Assembly (NCBI RefSeq): GCF_000733945.1
Contig: NZ_JPOL01000002.1
Coordinates: forward strand, 3,287,001 to 3,351,000
Length of the DNA stretch: 64,000 bases
Direction: 5' to 3'
Source: Flavimarina sp. Hel_I_48
GTDB taxonomy: Bacteria; Bacteroidota; Bacteroidia; Flavobacteriales; Flavobacteriaceae
Positions 1-7,282 of the stretch are shown piece after piece. Both the position numbers and the translations under genes were made by a program. Positions within the stretch are counted from its first letter, which is position 1; every line of letters starts with the position of its first letter. The notes below the pieces were generated by a model. The model did no database searches. It was not told where the DNA came from and saw only the letters and a program-made list of their open reading frames with translations.

Positions 1-1
1 T

Positions 2-631
2 TTAAGGCCAGATTATCAAAAGGTCGTAAAACTCAATGGAGCGGCAGAACGTCGTGATACTATTGGAGGTAGTAATTCCTGGCCTATTCAGCAACTTGTT
101 CCAGGTGATATCTATGTTGCCGATGGATATGGAAGGATCGTAGATGGAACGCTCATAGGTTCAAATTTAGGAAATGCTATTTATGCCAACTCAGGAAATG
201 GTGTTATCTTTAATGGAGGCGTAAGGGATGTCGCCGGTCTTCTTAATGTCCAGGGTTTTAATGGATGGCACAAAGGTGCCGACCCTTCTTATTTGCAAGA
301 AGAAATGCTAACGAGTATAAATATGCCCATTCGCATAGGTAGGGCAACGGTGTTACCAGGTGATGTTGTTTTGGCAAATCAGCATGGTACCGTTTTTATT
401 CCATCGCATTTGGCTTCAGAATTAGTTCTTTCATCAGAAATAGTGGGTTTAAGGGATCTTTTCGGATTTCAAAGACTGCGTGAAAAAAAATATACGGCCG
501 GTCAGATCGATACGAAGTGGACACAGGAAATAAATACTGATTTCGAAAATTGGTTAAAAGCATACCCAGATACTAAATTACCAATGACAAGAAAAGAACT
601 CACTGATTATATGTCCTCTAGAAAGCAATAG
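2..631 (+). CDS. RraA-family protein (aldolase/decarboxylase-like), 5' end outside window
   Basis: The reading frame is open from base 2 to the TAG at 629-631, so only the C-terminal 209 residues are visible. The fold is that of the RraA / HMG-CHA aldolase family: a GDI-x-VADGYG stretch, then GSNLGNAIYANSGNGV, then GGVRD, which holds the Arg-Asp pair used for substrate and Mg2+ binding in family aldolases. The usual DGxxRD reads NGGVRD here, so the Asp before the motif is Asn. It is clearly paralogous to the complete protein at 3619-4566, which has a Sec signal; whether this copy has one cannot be seen. It leads an operon with the NTF2-like, BASS and enolase-superfamily genes. Family members cleave or decarboxylate 4-carboxy-4-hydroxy-2-oxo acids or oxaloacetate; the substrate here is unknown. 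Confidence 0.85.
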   Translation, partial: LRPDYQKVVKLNGAAERRDTIGGSNSWPIQQLVPGDIYVADGYGRIVDGTLIGSNLGNAIYANSGNGVIFNGGVRDVAGLLNVQGFNGWHKGADPSYLQEEMLTSINMPIRIGRATVLPGDVVLANQHGTVFIPSHLASELVLSSEIVGLRDLFGFQRLREKKYTAGQIDTKWTQEINTDFENWLKAYPDTKLPMTRKELTDYMSSRKQ

Positions 632-642
632 TAATTTGATAA

Positions 643-1134
643 ATGAAAGTTTATAAAACCAACATGAAAAAAAATAATCCAGTTTACGCGAAATCAAGAT
701 TCTTTGCCTTAGTATGGTTGTTCGTACTATTTATTTTGACACCCTTTAGCAATTTGCTTGCACAGAAGAACAATAGCGCAAAAAATGTTGGACATGCTGT
801 CACCCAACTTTATGAAGCCATGATTCAAAATAATGAGAAGGTACTCAAGGATCTTACTTCAGAAGATTTGACCTACGGCCACTCCAGTGGTAAGGTTGAG
901 AATAAATCCGAGTATATAGATGGTGTAATGAACGGTGCATTTCAATTTTCAGCAATCAGCCCGGTTGATCAAACTATACAAACTTCTGGTGATATAGCCG
1001 TTGTAAGGCATATTTTTAAGGGAGAAGGGACAAATAATGGGTCACAGGCAAAAGTGAATATTGGCTGTATGCTTGTTTTTCAAAAACAGGATAAGGATTG
1101 GAAATTACTGGCTAGACAGGCGTTTAAACTCTAA
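643..1134 (+). CDS. exported NTF2-like / DUF4440-type protein
   Basis: A 163-residue protein starting 11 bp after the RraA-like gene. A second Met codon at 664 gives a more typical signal peptide (hydrophobic stretch FFALVWLFVLFILTPF, then cleavage near LLAQ-K), so the true start may be 664. The mature part resembles the small cone-shaped NTF2-like/DUF4440 fold: an N-terminal helix (AVTQLYEAMIQNNEKVL), a region with LTYGHSSG, and a C-terminal sheet ending KDWKLLARQAF. Proteins of this fold bind small ligands or act as isomerases or dehydratases; no catalytic residues can be assigned. It sits between an RraA-like enzyme and a carboxylate-type transporter, so a role with an exported small acid is a reasonable inference. 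Confidence 0.75.
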   Translation: MKVYKTNMKKNNPVYAKSRFFALVWLFVLFILTPFSNLLAQKNNSAKNVGHAVTQLYEAMIQNNEKVLKDLTSEDLTYGHSSGKVENKSEYIDGVMNGAFQFSAISPVDQTIQTSGDIAVVRHIFKGEGTNNGSQAKVNIGCMLVFQKQDKDWKLLARQAFKL

Positions 1135-1145
1135 TTTAATTCATT

Positions 1146-2252
1146 GTGGAAAAAATAAACTTTTATTCGTCCGCCTTGGGCCTGGCAGCTTTATTATTCA
1201 TTGTTATCATAGGGATGATCCTCACTGGGAATTTAGAACATTCAGGTCTTCTGATTCTGGGTTTCTTTGCGCTTTTAGCCATAGGATTCAATGGTTATGA
1301 AAAAACAAAAGGTCTGATATTCACAACCATGATTTTTGCGGGTGTTACCGCAGCGCTTTTCTACCCACAATATTTTACTAATATTAATGATTTTCAGTTT
1401 ACGGTCCTGATCATCCCATTGATTCAAATTATTATGTTCGGGATGGGTACTACCATGAGTATAAAAGATTTCGCCGGCGTATTTCAAGAACCAAAAGGTG
1501 TTGTTATAGGGGTTACCGCACAATTATTGGTTATGCCCTTAATGGGTTATTTTCTTGCTTCAATAAGCAATTTTCCGCCTGAAATTGCAGCTGGTATTGT
1601 ACTAATAGGCTGTTCCCCAAGTGGGGTGGCATCAAATGTAATGGCATTTTTAGCCAATGCGAATGTTGCCCTTTCTATTACCATTACTTCCATAGCAACT
1701 TTGCTGGCTCCCTTTTTAACGCCACTTATGATGAAACTTTTTGCTGGTGAATTTATTGAAATCGAGGTCCTGGCCATGATGTGGAGTATTGTAAAAATGA
1801 TCATCCTTCCCATTGGTGCTGGCTTGTTATTCAATAGAATATTCGGTAACAGTATTAATTGGCTTGGTAGGGCCATGCCCTTAATATCTATGCTGGCCAT
1901 TGGACTTATTATTACCATCATAACAGCAGCAGGCAGGGACAGCCTGTTAGAGATAGGTGGAGTACTGATGGTACTGGTACTTATACATAATATTTTTGGA
2001 TATTTTCTTGGCTACTGGTATGCGAGGCTTTTCAGAATGTCTGAAGAAGATTCGCGAACAATTGCCATTGAAGTGGGTATGCAAAATGGGGGTTTGGCAT
2101 CAGGTATAGCGAACAGTCTGGGAAAAATCGCGACTATGGGCCTCGCGCCTGCTGTATTTGGCCCTTTAATGAATATTACGGGATCAATCTTAGCGTCCTA
2201 TTGGCATGGAAAATCCACAGAAAAACCCGGCAAGGTCGTTACCGTAAACTGA
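1146..2252 (+). CDS. BASS-type (bile acid:Na+ symporter family) transporter
   Basis: A 368-residue inner-membrane protein using a GTG start at 1146, 11 bp after the previous stop. It is almost entirely hydrophobic, with about ten membrane segments after an extra N-terminal pair. Two family signatures are visible: GCSPSGVASN in the first half and EVGMQNGGLASG in the second, the crossing-helix regions that form the substrate and Na+ sites in BASS/SBF proteins. Family members import bile acids, pyruvate, pantothenate and other organic anions with sodium. Lying between RraA-like and enolase-superfamily enzymes, it probably imports the substrate or product of this pathway. The exact substrate cannot be read from sequence. 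Confidence 0.88.
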   Translation: MEKINFYSSALGLAALLFIVIIGMILTGNLEHSGLLILGFFALLAIGFNGYEKTKGLIFTTMIFAGVTAALFYPQYFTNINDFQFTVLIIPLIQIIMFGMGTTMSIKDFAGVFQEPKGVVIGVTAQLLVMPLMGYFLASISNFPPEIAAGIVLIGCSPSGVASNVMAFLANANVALSITITSIATLLAPFLTPLMMKLFAGEFIEIEVLAMMWSIVKMIILPIGAGLLFNRIFGNSINWLGRAMPLISMLAIGLIITIITAAGRDSLLEIGGVLMVLVLIHNIFGYFLGYWYARLFRMSEEDSRTIAIEVGMQNGGLASGIANSLGKIATMGLAPAVFGPLMNITGSILASYWHGKSTEKPGKVVTVN

Positions 2253-2295
2253 TATAAGCATACGATCCATATTTAAGCTAACTAAAACTAAACTT

Positions 2296-3573
2296 ATGAG
2301 TAATTCAAGAAGAGATTTTTTTACGAAGGTTGCCGCCACTACTGCTTTGACAGCCATGCCTTTCGTAAATTTTGGTAAAACATTTGAAACCGCAATAGAT
2401 CTTACGCCAAAAAGTTCAGCACCCTCAGACCTGAAGATCACAGATATCAAATGTGGATATATTAGAAATGGACATAGTCTTTTTGTCAAAATATATAGCA
2501 ATCAGGATATTGTAGGACATGGGGAAGGTGTAGACGCAACACCGGGAACCTATTATTTGGTAAAAATGTTTGGTGATCGACTTAAAGGTCAAAATCCACT
2601 TAATGTGAACCGCCTTTTTGAGGATTTGAGAAAGGGTGGGTTTTTTGAAGGGGCACAATCTGGTATGTATGTCGCGGTATTGACAGCGGTTGAGACCGCA
2701 TTGTGGGATTTAGCAGGTAAAGCTCTGGGATTGCCGGTTTATCAGTTACTGGGCGGTAAATTCAGGGATAAAATCAGGGTTTACCTGGATACTGCACTAT
2801 ATCAAAATAGACTGCCAGAACCCAAGGATTTTGCTGCCGCGGCGAAAGAAGCGGTAGATATGGGATTTACCGCTGTTAAGTTTGATCTTGATCAGGCTAA
2901 CGACCCTAATAAATACGACAGGTATAACTGGACGGCTAGTCCGGCTGAGGTTCAGCGTATGTATGATCAAATGGCCGCAGCCAGGGAAGCAGTGGGTCCC
3001 AATATTGATATATGTGCTGATATGCACGGAAGATATGACGGTATTACGGGAGAAAAAGTAGCTAAAATTCTGGAGCCCATAAATATGATGTGGCTGGAAG
3101 AACCAATTGCTGCGGAAAATCCTGATGCCTATAAAAAAATCACTGAATCTACAAGTACTCCTATTTGTGCTGGTGAGAATCATTATCTGGCCCACGGCTT
3201 TAGACCTTTGCTGGAAGATGGTGCCGTGGATATTATAATGCCAGATTTACAAAAAGCAGGCGGCCTGGGAGAGGCGCAGCGAATAGCTAATTTGGCCAAT
3301 TTGTACTACGTGCCATTTGCCCCGCATATGGTAGCCTCCTTTTTAGGAGCCATGGCCTCCTGTCATGTATGTGCCTCAGTGCCTAATTTTATGATCCTTG
3401 AATGGCAGGTTTATTTTGAAAAAGATCCCATGTTCAAAGAAATTATTTCTTATGAAGGGCCCATGGTGGAAAATGGTTTTATAACACTTTCAGAAAAGCC
3501 GGGAATAGGCGTTGAAATCAATGAAGAAGGTATGCGCAAATATGCGGATAAGAATGTTCCGTTCTTTAAATAA
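2296..3573 (+). CDS. Tat-exported mandelate racemase/muconate lactonizing enzyme family protein
   Basis: A 425-residue enolase-superfamily enzyme. The N terminus carries a twin-arginine signal (SRRDFF at residues 4-9, then a hydrophobic Ala/Thr stretch), so the enzyme should be folded in the cytoplasm and exported. The capping domain is about residues 45-160 and the barrel 165-400. Visible catalytic residues: K195 in the VKFD strand; metal ligands D242 (CADMHGRYD), E268 (WLEEP) and E294 (CAGEN); and D317/H344 (MPDLQ, FAPHM) as the probable His-Asp dyad. This pattern fits acid-sugar dehydratases (mannonate/galactonate type), but the substrate is not determined. It follows the BASS transporter by 43 bp and ends at a terminator. 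A Tat signal is unusual for this superfamily. Confidence 0.88.
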   Translation: MSNSRRDFFTKVAATTALTAMPFVNFGKTFETAIDLTPKSSAPSDLKITDIKCGYIRNGHSLFVKIYSNQDIVGHGEGVDATPGTYYLVKMFGDRLKGQNPLNVNRLFEDLRKGGFFEGAQSGMYVAVLTAVETALWDLAGKALGLPVYQLLGGKFRDKIRVYLDTALYQNRLPEPKDFAAAAKEAVDMGFTAVKFDLDQANDPNKYDRYNWTASPAEVQRMYDQMAAAREAVGPNIDICADMHGRYDGITGEKVAKILEPINMMWLEEPIAAENPDAYKKITESTSTPICAGENHYLAHGFRPLLEDGAVDIIMPDLQKAGGLGEAQRIANLANLYYVPFAPHMVASFLGAMASCHVCASVPNFMILEWQVYFEKDPMFKEIISYEGPMVENGFITLSEKPGIGVEINEEGMRKYADKNVPFFK

Positions 3574-3596
3574 TTTTTACTTCCATAATTAAACCT

Positions 3597-3636
3597 AGGA
3601 CCTGCTAAAATAAACCTTTTACCAGGTCCTTGTTTT
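3597..3636 (+). terminator. terminator of the acid-catabolism operon
   Basis: Arms AGGACCTG (3597-3604) and CAGGTCCT (3623-3630) pair perfectly. An inner TAAAA/TTTTA stem extends the hairpin after one C-C mismatch, and TGTTTTT follows. It overlaps the last codons of the convergent RraA-like gene (stop at 3619-3621). Confidence 0.65.
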
Positions 3637-4566
3637 TAAGAGTTCTTGAATTTGCTCTTTAGGTACCGGAAGTTCATCAATATGCTCATTTAGCCATTTT
3701 GAAAAATCCTTTTCAATTGCTTCAGACCATCGATTATCTATTTCGCCAGCGGTGTACTTTTGTTCCCGCAGTCTTTCATGACCAAACATATCCCGTAATC
3801 GCACGATTTCAGAAGTTTTTACAACACGCTCTGCAAGATGTGGCGGTATGAAAATAACGCCTCCATCGCGACCCAGTACAATATCCCCAGGCATGACCGT
3901 TGCCATACCTATCCTGGTAGGGGTGTTGATACCCACAAGTGTGGTATTTAATCTTCCGTCAGGATCATTGAGATGGTGGGAAGGATGATAACTTCTGAAA
4001 AAGGAAGTAAAACCCTCTAATTCTTTAAGGCCATCTATGTCCCTGATAGCTCCATCATATACAATACCATTTCCGGTTTTTGCATAGATGGCATTACCAA
4101 GGTTATCTCCAATTGTTGGCCCATCCACGTGCGCACCAAACTGATCTACAACATACACATCACCTTTTTGCAATAATTCCAAAGGCCATGAGTTCTGGGA
4201 TTTTATTCTTCCGTCCTGATTGTGCCCCCTATCATCAATAGCCCTGTGAATATCTGGTCTGCCAGGCATGAAAATGGCAGTTACAGCCCTTCCTACAAGT
4301 ACACTATCAGGATTGATCGTTTGCCAATCTTCGGAATACTGAAAATTAAAATTCTCCCCTTTCAATACTGCCCAAGCTTCTTCAAGGGTGACCAACTTCA
4401 TACGGTTTAGGATGGCTTCCGATACATGTGGACGGCCATCATCAAAACGCTCACCCTTCCATTCTGGAGTTAGGAAAAGAAGTTCTTCTTTTGATATTTG
4501 CTGTGAATAGTTGGGAAGTATAATTCCAAAAACAAAAAGAAACAGAATTAATCGATTTAACTTCAT
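3619..4566 (-). CDS. exported RraA-family protein with N-terminal extension
   Basis: A 315-residue protein, far longer than the roughly 160-230 residues usual for RraA-like enzymes. It begins with a Sec signal peptide (hydrophobic LILFLFVFGIILP, cleavage near NYSQQ). About residues 25-90 are an added region, and the RraA-like fold follows: GDVYVVDQFG, GNAIYAKTGNGIVYDG, then AIRD with the catalytic Arg-Asp pair, and TRIGMATVMPGD near the C terminus. Unlike the partial paralogue at 2-631, it keeps the Asp of the DGxxRD motif. It is convergent with the operon to its left and shares its terminator region. Probable role: aldol cleavage or decarboxylation of an oxo acid outside the inner membrane. 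The substrate is unknown. Confidence 0.85.
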   Translation of the reverse strand: MKLNRLILFLFVFGIILPNYSQQISKEELLFLTPEWKGERFDDGRPHVSEAILNRMKLVTLEEAWAVLKGENFNFQYSEDWQTINPDSVLVGRAVTAIFMPGRPDIHRAIDDRGHNQDGRIKSQNSWPLELLQKGDVYVVDQFGAHVDGPTIGDNLGNAIYAKTGNGIVYDGAIRDIDGLKELEGFTSFFRSYHPSHHLNDPDGRLNTTLVGINTPTRIGMATVMPGDIVLGRDGGVIFIPPHLAERVVKTSEIVRLRDMFGHERLREQKYTAGEIDNRWSEAIEKDFSKWLNEHIDELPVPKEQIQELLKTRTW

Positions 4567-4958
4567 AAGGGCTCTTAAAATTTAGATTTTATAGCAGATG
4601 TATAATTTAAAGTCAATATTTTAATCAAATTATAGCTTAACGTTTTGAAAGTTAACGATTCTTCACCAATTTAACCTCTATATTTATCAAACTATTTCAA
4701 TAAAATAGACCTTGCTCTTGGAGGTCTTAAGGAAGTGCTTTTTTTACCTGATAGGATACATTTTGATCCTGCTAAAGATATTGATCCTGTCAGGAACATT
4801 TATTAAAAGTCCTACCGCAATTTTTTATGCCTGAATAAGGTATATATGACCAGATCCCTTTTTTCATGCTTTAAAATCTTTAAATTATTCTATTTCTTAA
4901 TTATTAGTTTGTCAAAACTGGTAAAATATGATCTAATTTTGATCAAAACCTAATTATC
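4567..4958. other. intergenic region with a two-way hairpin
   Basis: About 390 AT-rich bases between divergent genes, with no coding frame I can support. It holds TTGATCCTG twice (4763-4771 and 4781-4789, period 18 bp). AGGAT at 4753-4757 can pair with either ATCCT copy. The longer version pairs 4747-4757 with 4784-4794 with one G-U. The right end carries the promoter listed at 4909-4941. Confidence 0.5.
4909..4941 (+). promoter_or_regulatory. Bacteroidota-type promoter for the SDR-FAD oxidoreductase pair
   Basis: TTG at 4909-4911 and TAATTTTG at 4934-4941 are separated by 22 bases, matching the flavobacterial TTG-N17-23-TAnnTTTG pattern. The start codon lies 17 bases downstream. Confidence 0.6.
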
Positions 4959-5828
4959 ATGCTTGAAGGAAAAATATTACTTGCGGGAGCTTCAGGGGCT
5001 CTAGGTATGGAAATCCTGAAGTTATTGGCAAACGAAACGCGCGAGGTTAGATGTTTAACACGAACCAGGGAAAGCGCAGAAAAAGTAGGACATTTTTCAA
5101 ATGAGGTCTGGCAGGCCAATGCAGTAGAAAATCCCGAAGATATAAAAGATATCACTAAAGGTATTTCAGTTATTATATCTGCTCTTGGGGAAAGCCTCAG
5201 TCTCTTTACACAATCTGAAGATACTTATTATGAAAGTAATTATTTGGCAAATAAAGCTATTTTAGACGATGCCCTTAGGCATAACGTGAAGCGCTTTATT
5301 TTCGTCTCCATAAAAGGAGCGGATACTTCGCCGGAATTTGAAATACCCAGGACACATAACCTTTTTGAAGATGACCTTATCAAATCAGGAATTGAATATA
5401 CGATCCTTAGACCTACAGGTTTTTTTTCAGGGCTAAACGATCTTATTATTATGGGTAAACGAAAAATAATACCCGTTGTAGGATCTGGGAGTGCCCTTAC
5501 GAATAGTATTCACCATAAAGATTTGGCAAAGGTCATTGTCTCCTTTTTGCAAACCGGGCCAAAGATTGCAGAAGTAGGTGGCCCTGAAGTCCATACCCGG
5601 AAAAAAATGGCCGCAATGATCGCAGAAAAGACTGGCGCAAGGTTGATTTTTGTACCTAAATGGTTGGCCAAATTGGGTAGTAAGCCACCCAAACTATTTG
5701 CCAAAAACCTGGGGCAAAATCTTTCTTATTTTATATATATTACAACCCATGATATGGTAAATCCAGAACATGGGACAATAACCTTTAAAGAATATCTTCA
5801 AACGCTTGATTTAAATAAAATTCCCTAA
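4959..5828 (+). CDS. NAD(P)-binding SDR/NmrA-like protein
   Basis: A 289-residue Rossmann-fold protein of the atypical SDR (NmrA/NAD(P)H-binding) type. The dinucleotide motif GASGALG is at residues 10-16, followed by the basic CLTRT strand end that often favours NADPH. A VSIKGAD strand and a TILRPTGFFSG region match the middle of such proteins. No classical YxxxK is evident, so it may be a sensor, isomerase or non-classical reductase rather than a standard dehydrogenase. Its TAA stop shares one base with the ATG of the next gene (overlap at 5828), implying translational coupling to the FAD oxidoreductase. A good -7/-33 promoter lies just upstream. Confidence 0.82.
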   Translation: MLEGKILLAGASGALGMEILKLLANETREVRCLTRTRESAEKVGHFSNEVWQANAVENPEDIKDITKGISVIISALGESLSLFTQSEDTYYESNYLANKAILDDALRHNVKRFIFVSIKGADTSPEFEIPRTHNLFEDDLIKSGIEYTILRPTGFFSGLNDLIIMGKRKIIPVVGSGSALTNSIHHKDLAKVIVSFLQTGPKIAEVGGPEVHTRKKMAAMIAEKTGARLIFVPKWLAKLGSKPPKLFAKNLGQNLSYFIYITTHDMVNPEHGTITFKEYLQTLDLNKIP

Positions 5829-7252
5829 TGGCAAAGGATTACGATGCGGTAATTATCGGCAGTGGATCTAATGGTCTTTCCGCCGCAATACGCCTGCAAC
5901 AAAAAGGATTGAAAACACTAATTCTTGAACATTCCAGTACACTGGGCGGTTCTACAAAAACGGAAGAACGTACCCTTCCAGGTTTTAAGCATGATGTGGG
6001 TTCGTCAATTTTGCCATTGGGATTAGCTTCACCGTACTTAAGCACATTGCCCCTTGAGAAGTATGGGTTGCAATGGATCTTTCCCGAAATTCCTTTCTCC
6101 CATCCTTTTGAAGATGGAAGCGCCATAGCTTGTTACAAAGATATCTATCAAACGGCCGATCAATTAGATCAAGATAAAGATGGTTACTTAAGACTGTTCA
6201 AACCTCTGGTAAAAGAATGGGATCACCTGGATCAGGACTTACTAGGTCCCTTGGGCTGGCCACAAAAGCCTTTGGAATTTGTAAAGTTTGGTTTAAAAGC
6301 TTTACCCTCCGCAGCAATGATTGCCGACCATTATTTCAATAATAACCGAACAAAAGCTTTTTTTTACGGCGCTGCGGCACATTCCACTTTGCCACTTCAC
6401 AGTCTTATTTCCTCTTCTTTTGGGCTTGTGCTCACTACGCTGGCACACAACTATGGATGGCCATTTCCTAAGGGGGGAGCAGGCAATTTTATTCAAGCGC
6501 TTGTGGGCTATTATGAATCGCTCGGGGGACAAATAGAACGCAACAGTACAGTCACAGATTATGCTAAATTACCTACTTCAAAGGCGTATTTGTTTGATAT
6601 CACCCCAAAACAACTGCTAAATATCAAGGGATTAGATTTAAGTTGGCTTTATAAAAAACGCCTCAAAGGCTTTAAATATGGCGCTGGGGTCTTTAAAATG
6701 GACTGGGCATTGAAAGAACCTATTCCATTTCTAAATGAAAAATGTCGGAAATCAGGGACCGTACATTTAGGTTTTAGTAAACAGGAAATGGAAAATTCGG
6801 AAAAAGGTATACATAAGGGAAATATGACCGATACACCTTATGTTCTCGTCGCCCAGCATAGCCTATTTGATGATACACGAGCACCTGAAGGAATGCATAC
6901 CGCCTGGGCATATTGCCATGTTCCTTCCGGAAGTACGCATGATTATACAGAGCTTATAGAACGCCAAATTGAAAGGGCAGCCCCTGGTTTTAGGGATATT
7001 ATTTTAAAACGTTCCATCATGAATACGGAACAGCTGCAAACATTCAATCCCAATATCATAGCAGGCGATATCAATGGTGGAAAACAAGATATCACCCAAC
7101 TCTTTACACGTCCGATTGCCAAAATATCGCCATATAAAACGGCTGATCCCAAAGTTTATCTTTGTTCTTCTTCAACCCCTCCAGGTGGCGGTGTTCATGG
7201 CATGTGTGGTTTTCACGCTGCTGAACAAGCGATTAAAGATCACTTCTCATAG
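5828..7252 (+). CDS. phytoene desaturase-like FAD oxidoreductase (CrtI/PYROXD2 type)
   Basis: A 474-residue flavoprotein. The N terminus has the FAD-binding motif VIIGSGSNGLSAA, with the acidic end of the second strand (LILEHSSTLGG) and the following STKTEE typical of CrtI-like enzymes. The C-terminal FAD motif PPGGGVHGMCGFHAAEQA is also clear. The sequence is closer to the general phytoene-dehydrogenase-related branch (PYROXD2-like) than to carotenoid desaturases, and no carotenoid genes lie nearby, so the substrate is open. It is coupled to the SDR-like gene upstream by a one-base stop/start overlap and is convergent with ligD 30 bp downstream. Confidence 0.85.
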   Translation: MAKDYDAVIIGSGSNGLSAAIRLQQKGLKTLILEHSSTLGGSTKTEERTLPGFKHDVGSSILPLGLASPYLSTLPLEKYGLQWIFPEIPFSHPFEDGSAIACYKDIYQTADQLDQDKDGYLRLFKPLVKEWDHLDQDLLGPLGWPQKPLEFVKFGLKALPSAAMIADHYFNNNRTKAFFYGAAAHSTLPLHSLISSSFGLVLTTLAHNYGWPFPKGGAGNFIQALVGYYESLGGQIERNSTVTDYAKLPTSKAYLFDITPKQLLNIKGLDLSWLYKKRLKGFKYGAGVFKMDWALKEPIPFLNEKCRKSGTVHLGFSKQEMENSEKGIHKGNMTDTPYVLVAQHSLFDDTRAPEGMHTAWAYCHVPSGSTHDYTELIERQIERAAPGFRDIILKRSIMNTEQLQTFNPNIIAGDINGGKQDITQLFTRPIAKISPYKTADPKVYLCSSSTPPGGGVHGMCGFHAAEQAIKDHFS

Positions 7253-7282
7253 GAAAGTGCAATTATATGTTTCGGTAATAGT

